Below, piece by piece: positions 44,857 to 55,941 of a DNA stretch of 64,000 bases. Source of the stretch: Leptasterias polaris (taxonomy: Eukaryota > Echinodermata > Asteroidea > Forcipulatida > Asteriidae). Position 1 is the first letter of the stretch, and the number at the start of each line of letters is the position of its first letter. Position numbers and translations under genes: made by a program. The notes under the pieces were generated by a model. That model was not told where the DNA came from and ran no database searches. It saw only the letters and a program-made list of their open reading frames with translations. Location of the stretch: positions 5,911,501 through 5,975,500 of the forward strand of contig JAZGTN010000007.1 of NCBI GenBank assembly GCA_037783415.1, read 5' to 3'.

Positions 44857-46500
44857 GCATGATCAGTTCAGCAGTGCAGTACTCGCCAACACGCTATGGT
44901 AACTCAACATCCAAACTACTGGACTCTGATTATGGTGGTATGCCTGACTCCATGCTCAGCATGATCAGTTCAGCAGTGCAGTACTCACCAACACGCTATG
45001 GTACCTCAACACCCAAACTGTTGGACTCTGATTATGGTGGTATGCCTGACTCCATGCTAAGCATGATCAGTTCAGCAGTGCAGTACTCACCAACACGCTA
45101 TGGTACCTCAACACCCAAACTGTTGGACTCTGATTATGGTGGTATGCCTGACCCCATGCTAAGCATGTTCAGTTCAGCAGTGCAGTACTCGCCAACACGC
45201 TATGGTACCTCAACACCCAAACTGTTGGACTCTGATTATGGTGGTATGCCTGACTCCATGCTAAGCATGATCAGTTCAGCAGTGCAGTACTCACCAACAC
45301 GCTATGGTACCTCAACACCCAAACTGTTGGACTCTGATTATGGTGGTATGCCTGACTCCATGCTAAGCATGATCAGTTCAGCAGTGCAGTACTCACCAAC
45401 ACGCTATGGTACCTCAACACCCAAACTGTTGGACTCTGATTATGGTGGTATGCCTGACCCCATGCTAAGCATGTTCAGTTCAGCAGTGCAGTACTCGCCA
45501 ACACGCTATGGTACCTCAACACCCAAACTGTTGGACTCTGATTATGGTGGTATGCCTGACTCCATGCTAAGCATGATCAGTTCAGCAGTGCAGTACTCAC
45601 CAACACGCTATGGTACCTCAACACCCAAACTGTTGGACTCTGATTATGGTGGTATGCCTGACCCCATGCTAAGCATGTTCAGTTCAGCAGTGCAGTACTC
45701 GCCAACACGCTATGGTACCTCAACATCCAAACTACTGGACTCTGATTATGGTGGTATGCCTGACCCCATGCTAAGCATGATCAGTTCAGCAGTGCAGTAC
45801 TCGCCAACACGCTATGGTACCTCAACATCCAAACTGTTGGACTCTGATTATGGTGGTATGCCTGACCCCATGCTAAGCATGTTCAGTTCAGCAGTGCAGT
45901 ACTCACCAACACGCTATGGTACCTCAACACCCAAACTGTTGGACTCTGATTATGGTGGTATGCCTGCCCCCATGCTAAGCATGATCAGTTCAGCAGTGCA
46001 GTACTCGCCAACACGCTATGGTACCTCAACACCCAAACTGTTGGACTCTGATTATGGTGGTATGCCTGACTCCATGCTAAGCATGATCAGTTCAGCAGTG
46101 CAGTACTCACCAACACGCTATGGTACCTCAACATCCGAACTGTTGCACTCTAATTATGGTGGTATGCCTGACCCCATGCTAAGCATGATCAGTTCAGCAG
46201 TGCAGTACTCACCAACACGCTATGGTACCTCAACATCCAAACTACTGGACTCTGATTATGGTGGTATGCCTGACTCCATGATAAGCATGATCAGTCCAGC
46301 AGTGCAGTACTCACCAACACGCTATGGTACCTCAACATCCAAACTACTGGACTCTGATTATGGTGGTCTGTCTGATTCCATGATAAGCATGATCAGTTCA
46401 GCAGTGCAGTACTCAGTCTAGAACCGTATGGTAACTCAACACCCGAACTGTTGAACTCTAATTAAGTTGGTTTACCTGATTCCATGCTTTAAGCACGATC
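44829..46500 (+). repeat. 102-bp coding-like minisatellite, 16 units
   Basis: Units start at 44838 and every 102 bases to 46368. One frame is open from 44826 to 46421 (ATG 44838, 527 codons). The 34-residue unit is MPDSMLSMISSAVQYSPTRY then GTSTPKLLDSDYGG, with variants D/A, S/P, I/F and S/P. A three-unit higher-order pattern (S-I, S-I, P-F) appears in units 2-7. Every unit has the palindrome CATGCTAAGCATG or a close variant. Because 102 is a multiple of three and units are homogenised, openness alone does not prove translation. There is no signal peptide and no in-frame link to PAN. A degenerate last unit runs to about 46500. Confidence 0.85.
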
Positions 46501-46792
46501 AATTTGCAGAACTCATTTTAATACATTTTTAATTGGTTAACGCCCCAAAATATAAATTTTGTTTGATGAAATCTATTTGTGATTATGATGTATTAGTATG
46601 GAGAGACAATTTAAACCTTGCAATTCTGAAAACTACATGTATACAAGATTAACCAGTTGGATTTGCTGTAGTGAAAAACAAACTCAACATGAAGAAATGA
46701 AAAGACAGTTTTGTATCAAAGAAAAGAAGAGAGCAGGTACAAAACTCTAGGGTAAGATTAATTAATTTGAAAGTTTTAAAAGGCAAAATTAC

Positions 46793-46994
46793 CTGTGATA
46801 AGAAACTTCCATCAAGTTCCAGCTTGGAAGTCAAGTTCAGATTTCCTCTGGAATTGTGACATATGGCGCCACCACAGGACCTGATCTGTCCAGGCTGGGC
46901 TGTGATTCTCTTCACTCATAGATTATGGTCATCAACGATGAGATCACACTTGCAGGTTGTGACACCCTCGATCATAGAACCCTTGAAAACATCA
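46793..46994 (-). other. Exon-like conserved segment, minus strand
   Basis: On the minus strand TTTTATTTTTCAG precedes and GTAATTTTGCC follows it. The frame reads SDVFKGSMIEGVTTCKCD then LIVDDHNL and a stop, then resumes open. All three frames have stops, so it could only be a terminal exon or non-coding. The counterpart 55397-55590 keeps both splice-like ends and the same stop. Confidence 0.3.
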
Positions 46995-48410
46995 CTGAAA
47001 AATAAAAGAGATTGAAATAGTGAGCTGCCTCTGAAACAGTTTGAAAACTTATTCAACTTAAATTGCGATTCTGTCATCAAAGAATTTTGGCTGCAGGGCA
47101 AATTAATTGCTTTGAGAATCAGGTGAAAATATACAAAACATCATTATTACTTAAGTAGGGTCGTAACAAAGATTGTTTCTTTTCAACGTAATGCTGATTT
47201 ACAGGCCAAATTACAAAGGAAGATACAATAAAAGTTACATGTGAAGTTTCAGCCGATTACAGTATTTACTAGATTGTAGCTGAAAACAGCAAAACCTGCG
47301 AAGATCTTTTCACAGGAACGTCGAACATCTGCGTTTAGCGAGGTGTACCAACCACATGTCTGGCCTAAGCATTCATGAATGGACACCAACCCTCAGAAAT
47401 CTGAGATACAATTAATGCATAAATCCTTTCTCAGAGTCAAATATTTTCAGGTGAAAAATCATTAAAACCTTATTACTTCGAATTTATTATTCTTTCTCAA
47501 AATAGTTGCACTATCAACAGCTCCATAGCTTCTCATCGATAAAGTTTTAATGGTCTTTGATTTTCGGAAAACTTACCAATCTATGACCCTTCCTTTGACT
47601 AATAAATCAGTACTAAAAAAGTAGCAAGCTAGTCTGCAGTACAATGACAGACTTTGAGCAATAGGTGGCAGCAGATATTGGGTTATTTTCCATTATTTAT
47701 GGAGCTCTAATCACCTTATTTCCAATAATGGATAATTACCAAGTAAGTCTGCAGTCACATAGTGTCACTGAGTCTTAAGCGGTTATTAATTACAAATTGA
47801 ATGATGCATTTGGAATATCTGACAATATTGGTCTCGATGACAAGTTAGAAAAACAGAATTTCATTCAAAACTTAATCACATCAAAAAAACATTTTCACAA
47901 GCAATTTTGGAATAACTATATTTTTGTATTGTTATTTTTTTCTTCAAATGTTCAAAATTCATTGGTTTAATGTCATCATGTCAGTTCAATAAATTTGTAT
48001 CACACGAAGTAGCAACTACATTATGCTCGAGTTTGAAATTATCAGAACCTTGCATCTCTCTTAATCAAGCCTGGATGTACGCGCTGAGATACAACGTATT
48101 TGCTCGGAGCATGTTTGAAGTATACTTTATGTAAATAACAAGACCCAACCCCATTCATGGAAAATAAATGCTTTGTTAGCATTTCAATTGGATTCTCTTA
48201 TAATGCTGTATCTTACACCAAATGGGCCTTGTGCAAATGACATCATATCTGACTGAGTGCCATTGGCCTCATGGAGGATACTTTTTGTATTAAAGTACGG
48301 AAAATTGTATTATATTTTAGACGTCAATCGAGTGTTTTTTCCTTTGTTTATTATTGGTGAATGCTTGTCCTTTTTCATTGCAGGGCTGGCCACCTTCCTG
48401 TGCCACCACA

Positions 48411-48485
48411 TTCAATTCAATTCAATTGTTTATTGGCACACATATAAATACATATACAGTGAAATTCACTTCGGCTTGCGAGTCT
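48411..48485 (-). mobile_element. Probable retroelement end, (CAATT)n type
   Basis: TTCAATTCAATTCAATTGTT followed by TATTGGCACACATATAAATA and ACAGTGAAATTCACTTCGGC. The form of a minus-strand LINE/SINE 3' end with a short tandem tail. Confidence 0.4.
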
Positions 48486-49282
48486 AATATATTTCTATTT
48501 CCACCTTTAATCAGGGCAAACAATTTCTTGTCAAAACGTTCTCACTAACAAAAATATGTGCAGATGCAAAACTGGAAACAATATTTGACGCACATCTTCC
48601 CTTGTACATTGTGCAAGCTGTGGTGATGAGAAGGTAATATGATCCAGGTATGATAAGACTGTAACATATTTCAGTTGTGAAAAGACTCCTGAGCTAGCTG
48701 CTTGTCCATTCTCTCCACCACAACTTTCAGTAAATTCATATGACTTTTGAATATTTTAAGAAGGCCCTTAATTACAAAAGCGTACACCTTAAGTAGCGTG
48801 GCGTTTACCTTTAAAATATTACTTGGTAAGTATTGATTGTGCGGTCCACACGAACCTTTCAACGTGAAGGTCTGGCCATTGTGATGGCGAATACTTTGCC
48901 TGAGCTTGGCCAATTTCTCTCCTTCAGGTCTGCCAGTAAATTCAAAGACATCTGAATATTTTATAAAGGCCCTTTATTAACAAAACGTACATTAAAATCG
49001 TCTGGGGCTTACTTTCTGTGAAGTATTATATTGAAAGAATTGATTGTGCAGTCCACACAACCGTCTCAACGTAAATGTCAGGCCATTATGATGGCAGATA
49101 CTCTGCCTCAGTATGGATATGGAGTACCAACAAAAAAGAGCTTAAATTATAGACACGCTACTGCCAAGGTTTTCAATTTTAAAAAATATTGCAGAGGTAA
49201 CTAAATATACTTGACAACGAACAGTACAGCCAATCAAAACTGTTTGGTCGTTTGTTTATTTATTCCACAGCTGTGGAAACGG

Positions 49283-49320
49283 TGACGTAAATGGGTGGAG
49301 AATATACTGATTTAAAGTTG
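49283..49320 (+). promoter_or_regulatory. Decayed class A promoter of gene 5
   Basis: TGACGTAA at 49283-49290 where copies 1-3 have TGACGTCA, GGGTGGAG where they have GGGCGGAG, and GATTTAAAG in place of CATAAAAAG. Flanks (CATTTGATCTG, AGAGACTAACTG) confirm homology. ATG follows 146 bases later. Confidence 0.5.
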
Positions 49321-49465
49321 TTTGCAACAAAAAATTTAGTTCATTTGATCTGATACTTTGCATCAGAGACTAACTGCCAGTGTCCACACAAAGTATACTG
49401 ACAGTAAATGGACAAAGAGCTAATTGCAAATTTCTGTATAATACTTTGAACTACCAGTGTCTATC

Positions 49466-50455
49466 ATGGAAATTATCACCACAATCTTGATTCTGATTTT
49501 GATGGTACAAACCTGTCAGAGTGAAAACCAACAACGGTTCCTCAAAACTTTCTACTTGGCTGGAAACCGAGCTTTAGTGAATCATGTGTTTCAGTGGAAG
49601 ACTGTATCTTCTCCTGTGATCTGTGGGCGAGACTGCTCTATGGATTCACAGTGTGCATCATTCAACTATAATGCTATAAGAGGTATTTGTGTGTTGAATA
49701 ATGCCAGCAGAGCTCACAGCCCTGATGACTTTGTTGATAGTGAAGGGAGTGCCTACTATGATGACAACTTGGACACTTTGTCATTTTCACCACCCAGCAC
49801 TACAGATAATAGTAGTTGTCTGGAGTTGTATCAAGCTGGTTACCGCATCAATGGTTTATACACCATCTTTCCTACAAGTCTGACTGATGGGTTACAGGTT
49901 TACTGTGATATGGAGACAGATGGAGGAGGCTGGATCGTGTTCCAGAGGAGACAAGATGGCTCTGTTGACTTTTACCGTACCTGGGCTGAGTATCAATCTG
50001 GGTTCGGTGATCTACAGAATGAGTTCTGGTTGGGAAATGATATCCTGCGTGACCTTACTGGATCAGGACAATGGCAACTCAGAGTAGATATGGAAGATTG
50101 GGAGTCGGAAACAGCTTGGGCTTCTTATGGTGAGTTTGCTGTTACAGGTGACAAGTACACTCTCCATGTTGATTTGTTTGATGCTCAGAGTACAGCAGGT
50201 AACCCAATGAACTATCTTAACGGATATCCATTCACAACAAAGGATCAAGACAATGATGCAGCATCTGATAATTGTGCAGAGAGATTTGGAGGTGCCTGGT
50301 GGTTCAATGACTGCCATTCTGCTAATCTGAATGGTGACTACTACCCTCAGGGAGATGTGTTACCTGGGAAGGGAATACAATGGCGTTCCTGGAAAGAATT
50401 GTATTACTCTCTGAAGAAATGCAGCATGAAAATACGTCAAATCAGTAACGCTTAA
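49466..50455 (+). CDS. Secreted PAN/apple + fibrinogen-like domain protein (gene 5, intact)
   Basis: ATG at 49466 (the frame is open upstream only by three non-ATG codons) gives 329 residues, no intron. Signal peptide MEIITTILILILMVQTCQS is of the class A type shared with gene 2. PAN Cys at 53, 57, 63 and 75, NAS sequon. FReD from SSCLELYQAG with GGGWIVFQRR, KDQDND calcium site and NDCHSANLNG (Ser where others have Tyr). The GDVLPGKGIQW loop differs from GDVPFGMGIQW. C-terminal SLKKCSMKIRQISNA, as in gene 1. Note the mosaic: class A leader with a C terminus and 3' flank (remnant 50512-50589, AATAAA 50796) like gene 1, which fits exchange or shared descent. Secreted lectin-like role inferred. 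Confidence 0.93.
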   Translation: MEIITTILILILMVQTCQSENQQRFLKTFYLAGNRALVNHVFQWKTVSSPVICGRDCSMDSQCASFNYNAIRGICVLNNASRAHSPDDFVDSEGSAYYDDNLDTLSFSPPSTTDNSSCLELYQAGYRINGLYTIFPTSLTDGLQVYCDMETDGGGWIVFQRRQDGSVDFYRTWAEYQSGFGDLQNEFWLGNDILRDLTGSGQWQLRVDMEDWESETAWASYGEFAVTGDKYTLHVDLFDAQSTAGNPMNYLNGYPFTTKDQDNDAASDNCAERFGGAWWFNDCHSANLNGDYYPQGDVLPGKGIQWRSWKELYYSLKKCSMKIRQISNA

Positions 50456-50511
50456 TACCCAGAAATGCAAACATTTTGACATAAATCAGGAAATTGTGTT
50501 TACTTGGAAAG

Positions 50512-50589
50512 GGAAATACAATGGCCTCCTGGAAAGGGGTCTATTGCTCTCTGAAGAATTGCAGCATGAAAATATGTCAAATCATTTAA
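50512..50589 (+). pseudogene. FReD C-terminal remnant after gene 5
   Basis: 26 codons ending in TAA, ASWKGVYCSLKNCSMKICQII. Same position and length as the remnant after gene 1 (578-655), confirming shared ancestry of the two loci. Confidence 0.75.
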
Positions 50590-52100
50590 ACTCTACGTTT
50601 ATTACATTGAAAACATTGTGACAACATTTCAAAGTAAATACCTCCATGACAATATACTGGAAACACAAAGTTATTCATGTTTGGTGATGTAACTTAATAT
50701 GTTAGCAATGGGTTTTGAATGTGTGCAGACGGCCCAACAGTCCGGCAAGAATGGAAGGTGCGGATAGAATGACAGGCAGATGAACGGAAACCAACAATAA
50801 ATAAACTCACTCTGCTATAATTAGGTCATTGCTTTCTCTTACCATCCGGGCCCAATTTCATAGCTCTGCTTATCATTATGCAAAGATTCAGCGCTTACAG
50901 AAGCAGGGAATTTTACACATCTGTCAAGCATGTGTTTACTTCACTTCATGGAACACAAACTGTGAAAGTTTGGTAATGCTAACTAGTATAATTATGAAAC
51001 TATTATGCATTAGCTCCTGAAACTTGCTAAACTATATCAAAACAACCAATTAGGATATACAATGGATATATAAATTTTCAATCCATATCAGTTCCCTGGG
51101 CAACTGATGATTTAATCAATTAAAAATAAGAAGCTAGGCCTATGGGTTTGAGGCATTGTATGGAGTGGTGAGGTATGAATCTATATTGGGTATAGTGTTA
51201 ACACTGCGTAAATCTTCTTTAGCTGTGTAGACTGTTTTTCTGAGAACTTGTCTTGCTACTTATTCTCCTACCACGGAGTAGATTTCAGAATTTAGCAGAC
51301 TACTTTGAGTTGTGAAATATACTGTTCTGCTCATTAAGTACCATGTGGGGAGGTTAAATCGACCGATACTAAGACATGTACTTTTGTTTAGTGGATCTAG
51401 GAGGGGCTTATGATTAAACTCACTGCAGCAGAGTGAGTTAAGTTCTCATAAAATCCAATGAACAATCAACACAGCCAAGTAGATATATGCACATGGTGTA
51501 ACCACAAACAGAAAATACATCACAAAATGTACATGATCAATAATTGCGTTCATGGGCATTATGAGATATGGTTTTGAGAGATGTAAATATTGGAATTTGA
51601 AAAAGCCCCAAAATTTATAGTAGAACCTTACATCTTTTATAGCTAGCTTCTTATTGTACTTTTAAGATTTGAAAATGATTCATTTTTGTTATATTCTGGT
51701 ACAACTCCTGACTTACTTAATGATTACTTCAGAATGAATAGATTGCTTTCATTGTTTAGTCGAGGTTTGATTTGATGTAATTGATTGTAATAATTGTACA
51801 TAAAGCGCTGCATATGGAATAATTTGAAAGATGTTGCCAGGCCTGATACTTCGTTCAAGGCAGTTTTTCCTCAAAAAAGCATCTCTTTGAGGGGAGTCTA
51901 AACTAGCCTCTGGAACATTTTAAGATACACCACGGCAACGACCAATGAGGAACAGCGACATAGAGGAAATTGTCTCGGGGAAGTATCAGGCACAGGTTGC
52001 CTGTGTCTCTTGATAAGGAATGGGAAATTATGGATTGTTTGTTCTGTTTCAATCTCCAGAACAAGGAGAGTTTTACGCAAGCAGTCATGGATTTGTTTTT
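50590..52100. repeat. 3' flank of gene 5 joined to the gene 2-type flank
   Basis: 50590-50935 matches the flank of genes 1 and 3, with AATAAA at 50796-50801. 51140-52100 matches 9780-10740 of gene 2, including the S module (51860-52100). No gene. Confidence 0.6.
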
Positions 52101-54420
52101 AATCTTTGCATTTTAAATTGTTTTATTATTTGTAACTTAGATGAAGTCAAGAAAAGAAACACTTCTGTATTTAAACAAGTTCATTATTAAATCAATATAC
52201 AATAAATTTATTTATTAATTGTGTTAACAAATTGAGAGAAAATTCTATGAAAGGTGAAAAAGGACAAGATGGCAAAAAACTGAGCTGTAGATTTAAAAAG
52301 GAGTGACATTATATTTGGCTACTGCAACCTGGTCTCAATTTGATTCCTGCTTAGTGAAAAATCAGCGCTTATGAAAACAAACAATTTGGGCTTGTCAGAA
52401 GCACATATTAAAGGTAAACATACAAATTTGCCGGTGCACCTTGTACTTCATATTACTGAGCATTCTTTGCATACACAGGTAGCGCAGAAATTTTGCACAG
52501 AGTTCCGGCGGAGAAAGCGAACGCTCCACCATAAGATTCGGATGACAGATGTAAAGAAAGATCAGAACTGAAAGTAATGATGTTTTATTTCATGTATTAA
52601 CTAGTGTGCACATTTTCAAAAACAATGTATCTATCGCCAAAAATCTGCTGCCACCTAGCATCTCAAACACCTCTCAATTTGTCACATGATGTGTAACAGA
52701 AGAGTGTCTGTTGAGCACTACAGTTTGCTTTGCCACTTGGCACTGCATGGTATTGTGAAAGTAAAAGAAACTCAGATATAGTTTTAAGCAAGACAAGTTT
52801 ATACTCTCAGTTGGTTTTTGCACTTCTTTTCTTCTATAAATTTTGAAGTGAATACTAATTTGATATTTGTATTTGTAAGTTCAGTAAGCATACTTATTTA
52901 AATGACTGAAATTATTACTTAATTTTAAATCATTACTGATTTCAAAGTAGTTAATTCAATTTATATATGATTATAAAGATCAAGTTAGATAGTAAATTTG
53001 AGGTTGACCAAAAGCCTTTTAGGGGAATTTTTGTAGTTTTAAAATTTCATTAATTTTAGGCGATATTTGGAAATCTAGACTAAAGTTTGATTCATCTATA
53101 TATTTAATAACTTATATTTTAACTGTCTAACAATACTGATTTTGAGAGTAGTTATCTTGATTATGAATGTGGAGATCAAATTAGACAGCAAGTTTGTGGG
53201 TCGAGAAAAATCTGATTTATTTCAGTTTCAAATAGACATAGTCCACTCTCTTTATCCGTAAGGATAAAGCCAAACACTGGTCTTACAAAGCAAATGGTTT
53301 CATTTTATAGACGTGCAATGACGCAAAACTCTGAAACTGATTTTGATATTACTACACCCAAAGAGCGTTATTTGTATCAGCACTCAAACATTCAGTCAAA
53401 CATTGACACTTTCAGTTGGACTTGGCACTGCTTTTCTTCTAGTTATTTTGAAATGAAAATTTGATTTGATAATTTGTATTTGTTAGTTCAAGCATACTTA
53501 ATCAAGTATGGTAAATTATTACTTAACTTTATATCGTTTATGATTATAAAATAGTTAATGAATGTTAGATATGATTGAAAAGATCAAGTTGGACAGCAAC
53601 TTTGAGGGTGGCAAGGCTAATTTTGTGTTTTTCTTCTTAATTTTCATTAATTTTAGGTGATATTTGGAAATCTAGCCTAAGGTTTTATTCATCTACATGC
53701 TTAATAATGATTTTAAAAGTAGTTACCTCGATTATGATTGTGAAGATCAAATTAGACAGCAAGTTTATGGTTGAAAAAAAATCTGATTTGATGTCACGGT
53801 CTTTATCCGTAAGGATAAAGCCAAACACTGGTCTACAAAGCAAATGGTTTCATTTGATAGACATGCAATGACGCAAAACTCTGAAACTGATTTTGCTATT
53901 ACTACACCCAATGAGTGTTATTTGTACACAGTATTATAGCATGCAAGGTCAAAGGTAACTGGCACTAGTAACTGCCAGGTGTTAACGGCTGGTATGTGGT
54001 GTTATTCACAAGCCTTGAAGTGTAACCTCAGTACACCAGCTATACAATGAGTGACTTTTAGACACTAGGTGGCAGCAAACATGATAGGTATTTTTCCGGC
54101 CTTGCTTATGGAGTTTTGGGCACAGTATTTCAATGAAAAAAAGGTTAAACAAGGTTAATCTGCTGCCATCTAGTGTCACCAAAGATCTTTAATTTCACTG
54201 GTTGTTTAAAGTTCTGCATTTGCACAAAAACTTCTGCTTCTTACAAAATTGTAATAAAGGAAAGAGAATTTGAAAGTTGACATTAATAAAAAATGTGTTT
54301 AGAAAGCAAAGAAGGTGTGGTTCTTGTTAATTTTGTGGTTCTTGTTAAGTGTTTTCTTTCCTTTTTTATATTCTTTTTATGTGAGTTTTGTAAGGCTAGA
54401 TGAAAATGTTGTTATCCATA
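52101..54420. repeat. T block, copy 2 (pair of 19871-22120)
   Basis: Same order of elements as at 19.9-22.1 kb. The two internal tandem units hold TTTATCCGTAAGGATAAA (about 53250 and 53800). The fold-back element 54061-54177 is complete here. No gene. Confidence 0.6.
54061..54177. mobile_element. Fold-back element with 17-bp inverted ends
   Basis: Left arm GACACTAGGTGGCAGCA (54061-54077), right arm TGCTGCCATCTAGTGTC (54161-54177): 16 of 17 complementary. In the T block at 21.8 kb the right arm has been lost. Confidence 0.6.
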
Positions 54421-54424
54421 TTAT

Positions 54425-55110
54425 GGTAATTCAACACCCCAAAACTGCTGGACTCCGATTATGGTGGTTTGTCTGACTCTATGCTAATAATGTTCAGTTC
54501 GGCAGTGCAGTACTAACCAACATGCTATGGTACCTCAACATCCAAACTGTTGGACTCTGATTATGGTGGTATGCCTGACTCCATGCTCAGCATGATCAGT
54601 TCAGCAGTGCAGTACTAACCAACATGCTATGGTACCTCAACATCCAAACTGTTGGACTCTGATTATGGTGGTATGCCTGACTCCATGCTCAGCATGATCA
54701 GTTCAGCAGTGCAGTACTCACCAACACGCTATTGTACCTCAACATCCAAACTATAACTGGACTCTGATTATGGTGGTATGCCTGACCCCATGCTAAGCAT
54801 GATCAGTTCAGCAGTGCAGTACTCACCAACACGCTATGGTAACTCAACACCCAAACTGTTGGACTTTGATTATGGTGGTATGCCTGACCCCATGCTAAGC
54901 ATGATCAGTTCGGCAGTGCAGTACTCACCAACACGCTATGGTAACTCAACATCCGAACTGTTGGACTCTGATTATATGGTGGTATGCCTGACCCCATGCT
55001 AAGCATGATCAGTTCAGCAGTGTAGTACTCACCAACACGCTATGGTAACTCAACATCCGAACTGTTGGACTCTGATTATGGTGGTCTGTCTGATTCCATG
55101 CTCCCAGCAG
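54425..55110 (+). repeat. 102-bp minisatellite array 2, six to seven units, decayed
   Basis: Same unit as 44829-46500. Two units have TACTAACCAACATG, giving a stop where array 1 has TACTCACCAACACG. Small insertions near 54750 and 54975 break the frame, leaving a 74-codon frame at 54778-55002. There is no adjacent PAN domain, so the array can exist apart from the FReD gene. Confidence 0.8.
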
Positions 55111-55713
55111 GATCAATTTGCAGAACTCATTTCAACACAATAAGGTTTGGTTAACACCTAAAATTAATAACTTTGGTTTATTAACTATGTTGTTTTTGTG
55201 GTGTATTACGGAGGAGACAATAAACCTTATAATGTTGAAAACTACACAAGATTAACCCATTTGATTTGCTGTATTTTTTAAAACAAACTCAACATGAAGA
55301 AACGAAAAAAGCGTTTTGTATCAGAGAGAGCAGGTAGAAGACACTAGGATAGGATTAATTAAAATAAACATTTTTTAAAATGAAAGGTCACATTACCTGT
55401 GATCAGCAACTTCCACCTTGGAAGTGAACTTCAGAATTCCTCTTGAATTGCTAATTTGTGGCGCCACCACAGAAACCTGATCTGTCCAGGCTTGGCTGTG
55501 ATTCTCTTCACTCATAGATTATGGTCATCAACGATGAGATCACACTTGCAGGTTGTGACACCCTCGATCATAGAACCCTTGAAAACATCACTGAAAAATA
55601 AAAGAGATTGAAATAGTGAGCTGCATGCCTCTGAAAGAGTTTTAAATCTAGTTCAACTTCAATTCCGATTCTGTCATCAAAGAGTGTTGGCTGCAAGCCA
55701 AATTAATTGCTTT

Positions 55714-55941
55714 CATTTATTTATTTATTTATTTATTTTGTCTTATTTAACCAGGGTAGCCCCATCAGTTTTCAATGAACTGTTCTCCCTGGGGGCCCTG
55801 GATACATACAATAAAAATACACACGAATAAAATACACTAGCAGCTAAGAATTACATACAAGAACAAAATACACAAATTTAAAAATCTAAAACATTAAAAC
55901 ACCGATACAAATCCAAAATGTAGAGAGCAGCCATCCACTTT
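55714..55941 (-). mobile_element. Retroelement fragment with (ATTT)n end, flanked by CTTT
   Basis: Absent from the paralogous site at 47105 (ATTGCTTTGAGAATCAGG). Here ATTGCTTT is followed by (ATTT)n, ATTTAACCAGGGTAGCCCCA and more, then CCACTTTGAGAATCAGG resumes. This is a dated empty-site/filled-site pair. The tail on the left implies minus orientation. Confidence 0.7.

Larger units (their letters stand above)
46501..49280. repeat. Downstream flank of array 1, duplicated at 55100-57160
   Basis: 46640-48140 has a diverged counterpart at 55260-57165. It contains an AG...GT-bounded minus-strand segment (46793-46994) and a fold-back element (47661-47768). From 48830 the class A flank repeats begin (GATTGTGCGGTCCACACGAA). 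No complete gene. Confidence 0.5.

Noticed and set aside
44838..46421. CRISPR-like array
   Set aside because: Units are contiguous with no unique spacers, and the genome is eukaryotic; this is a minisatellite.
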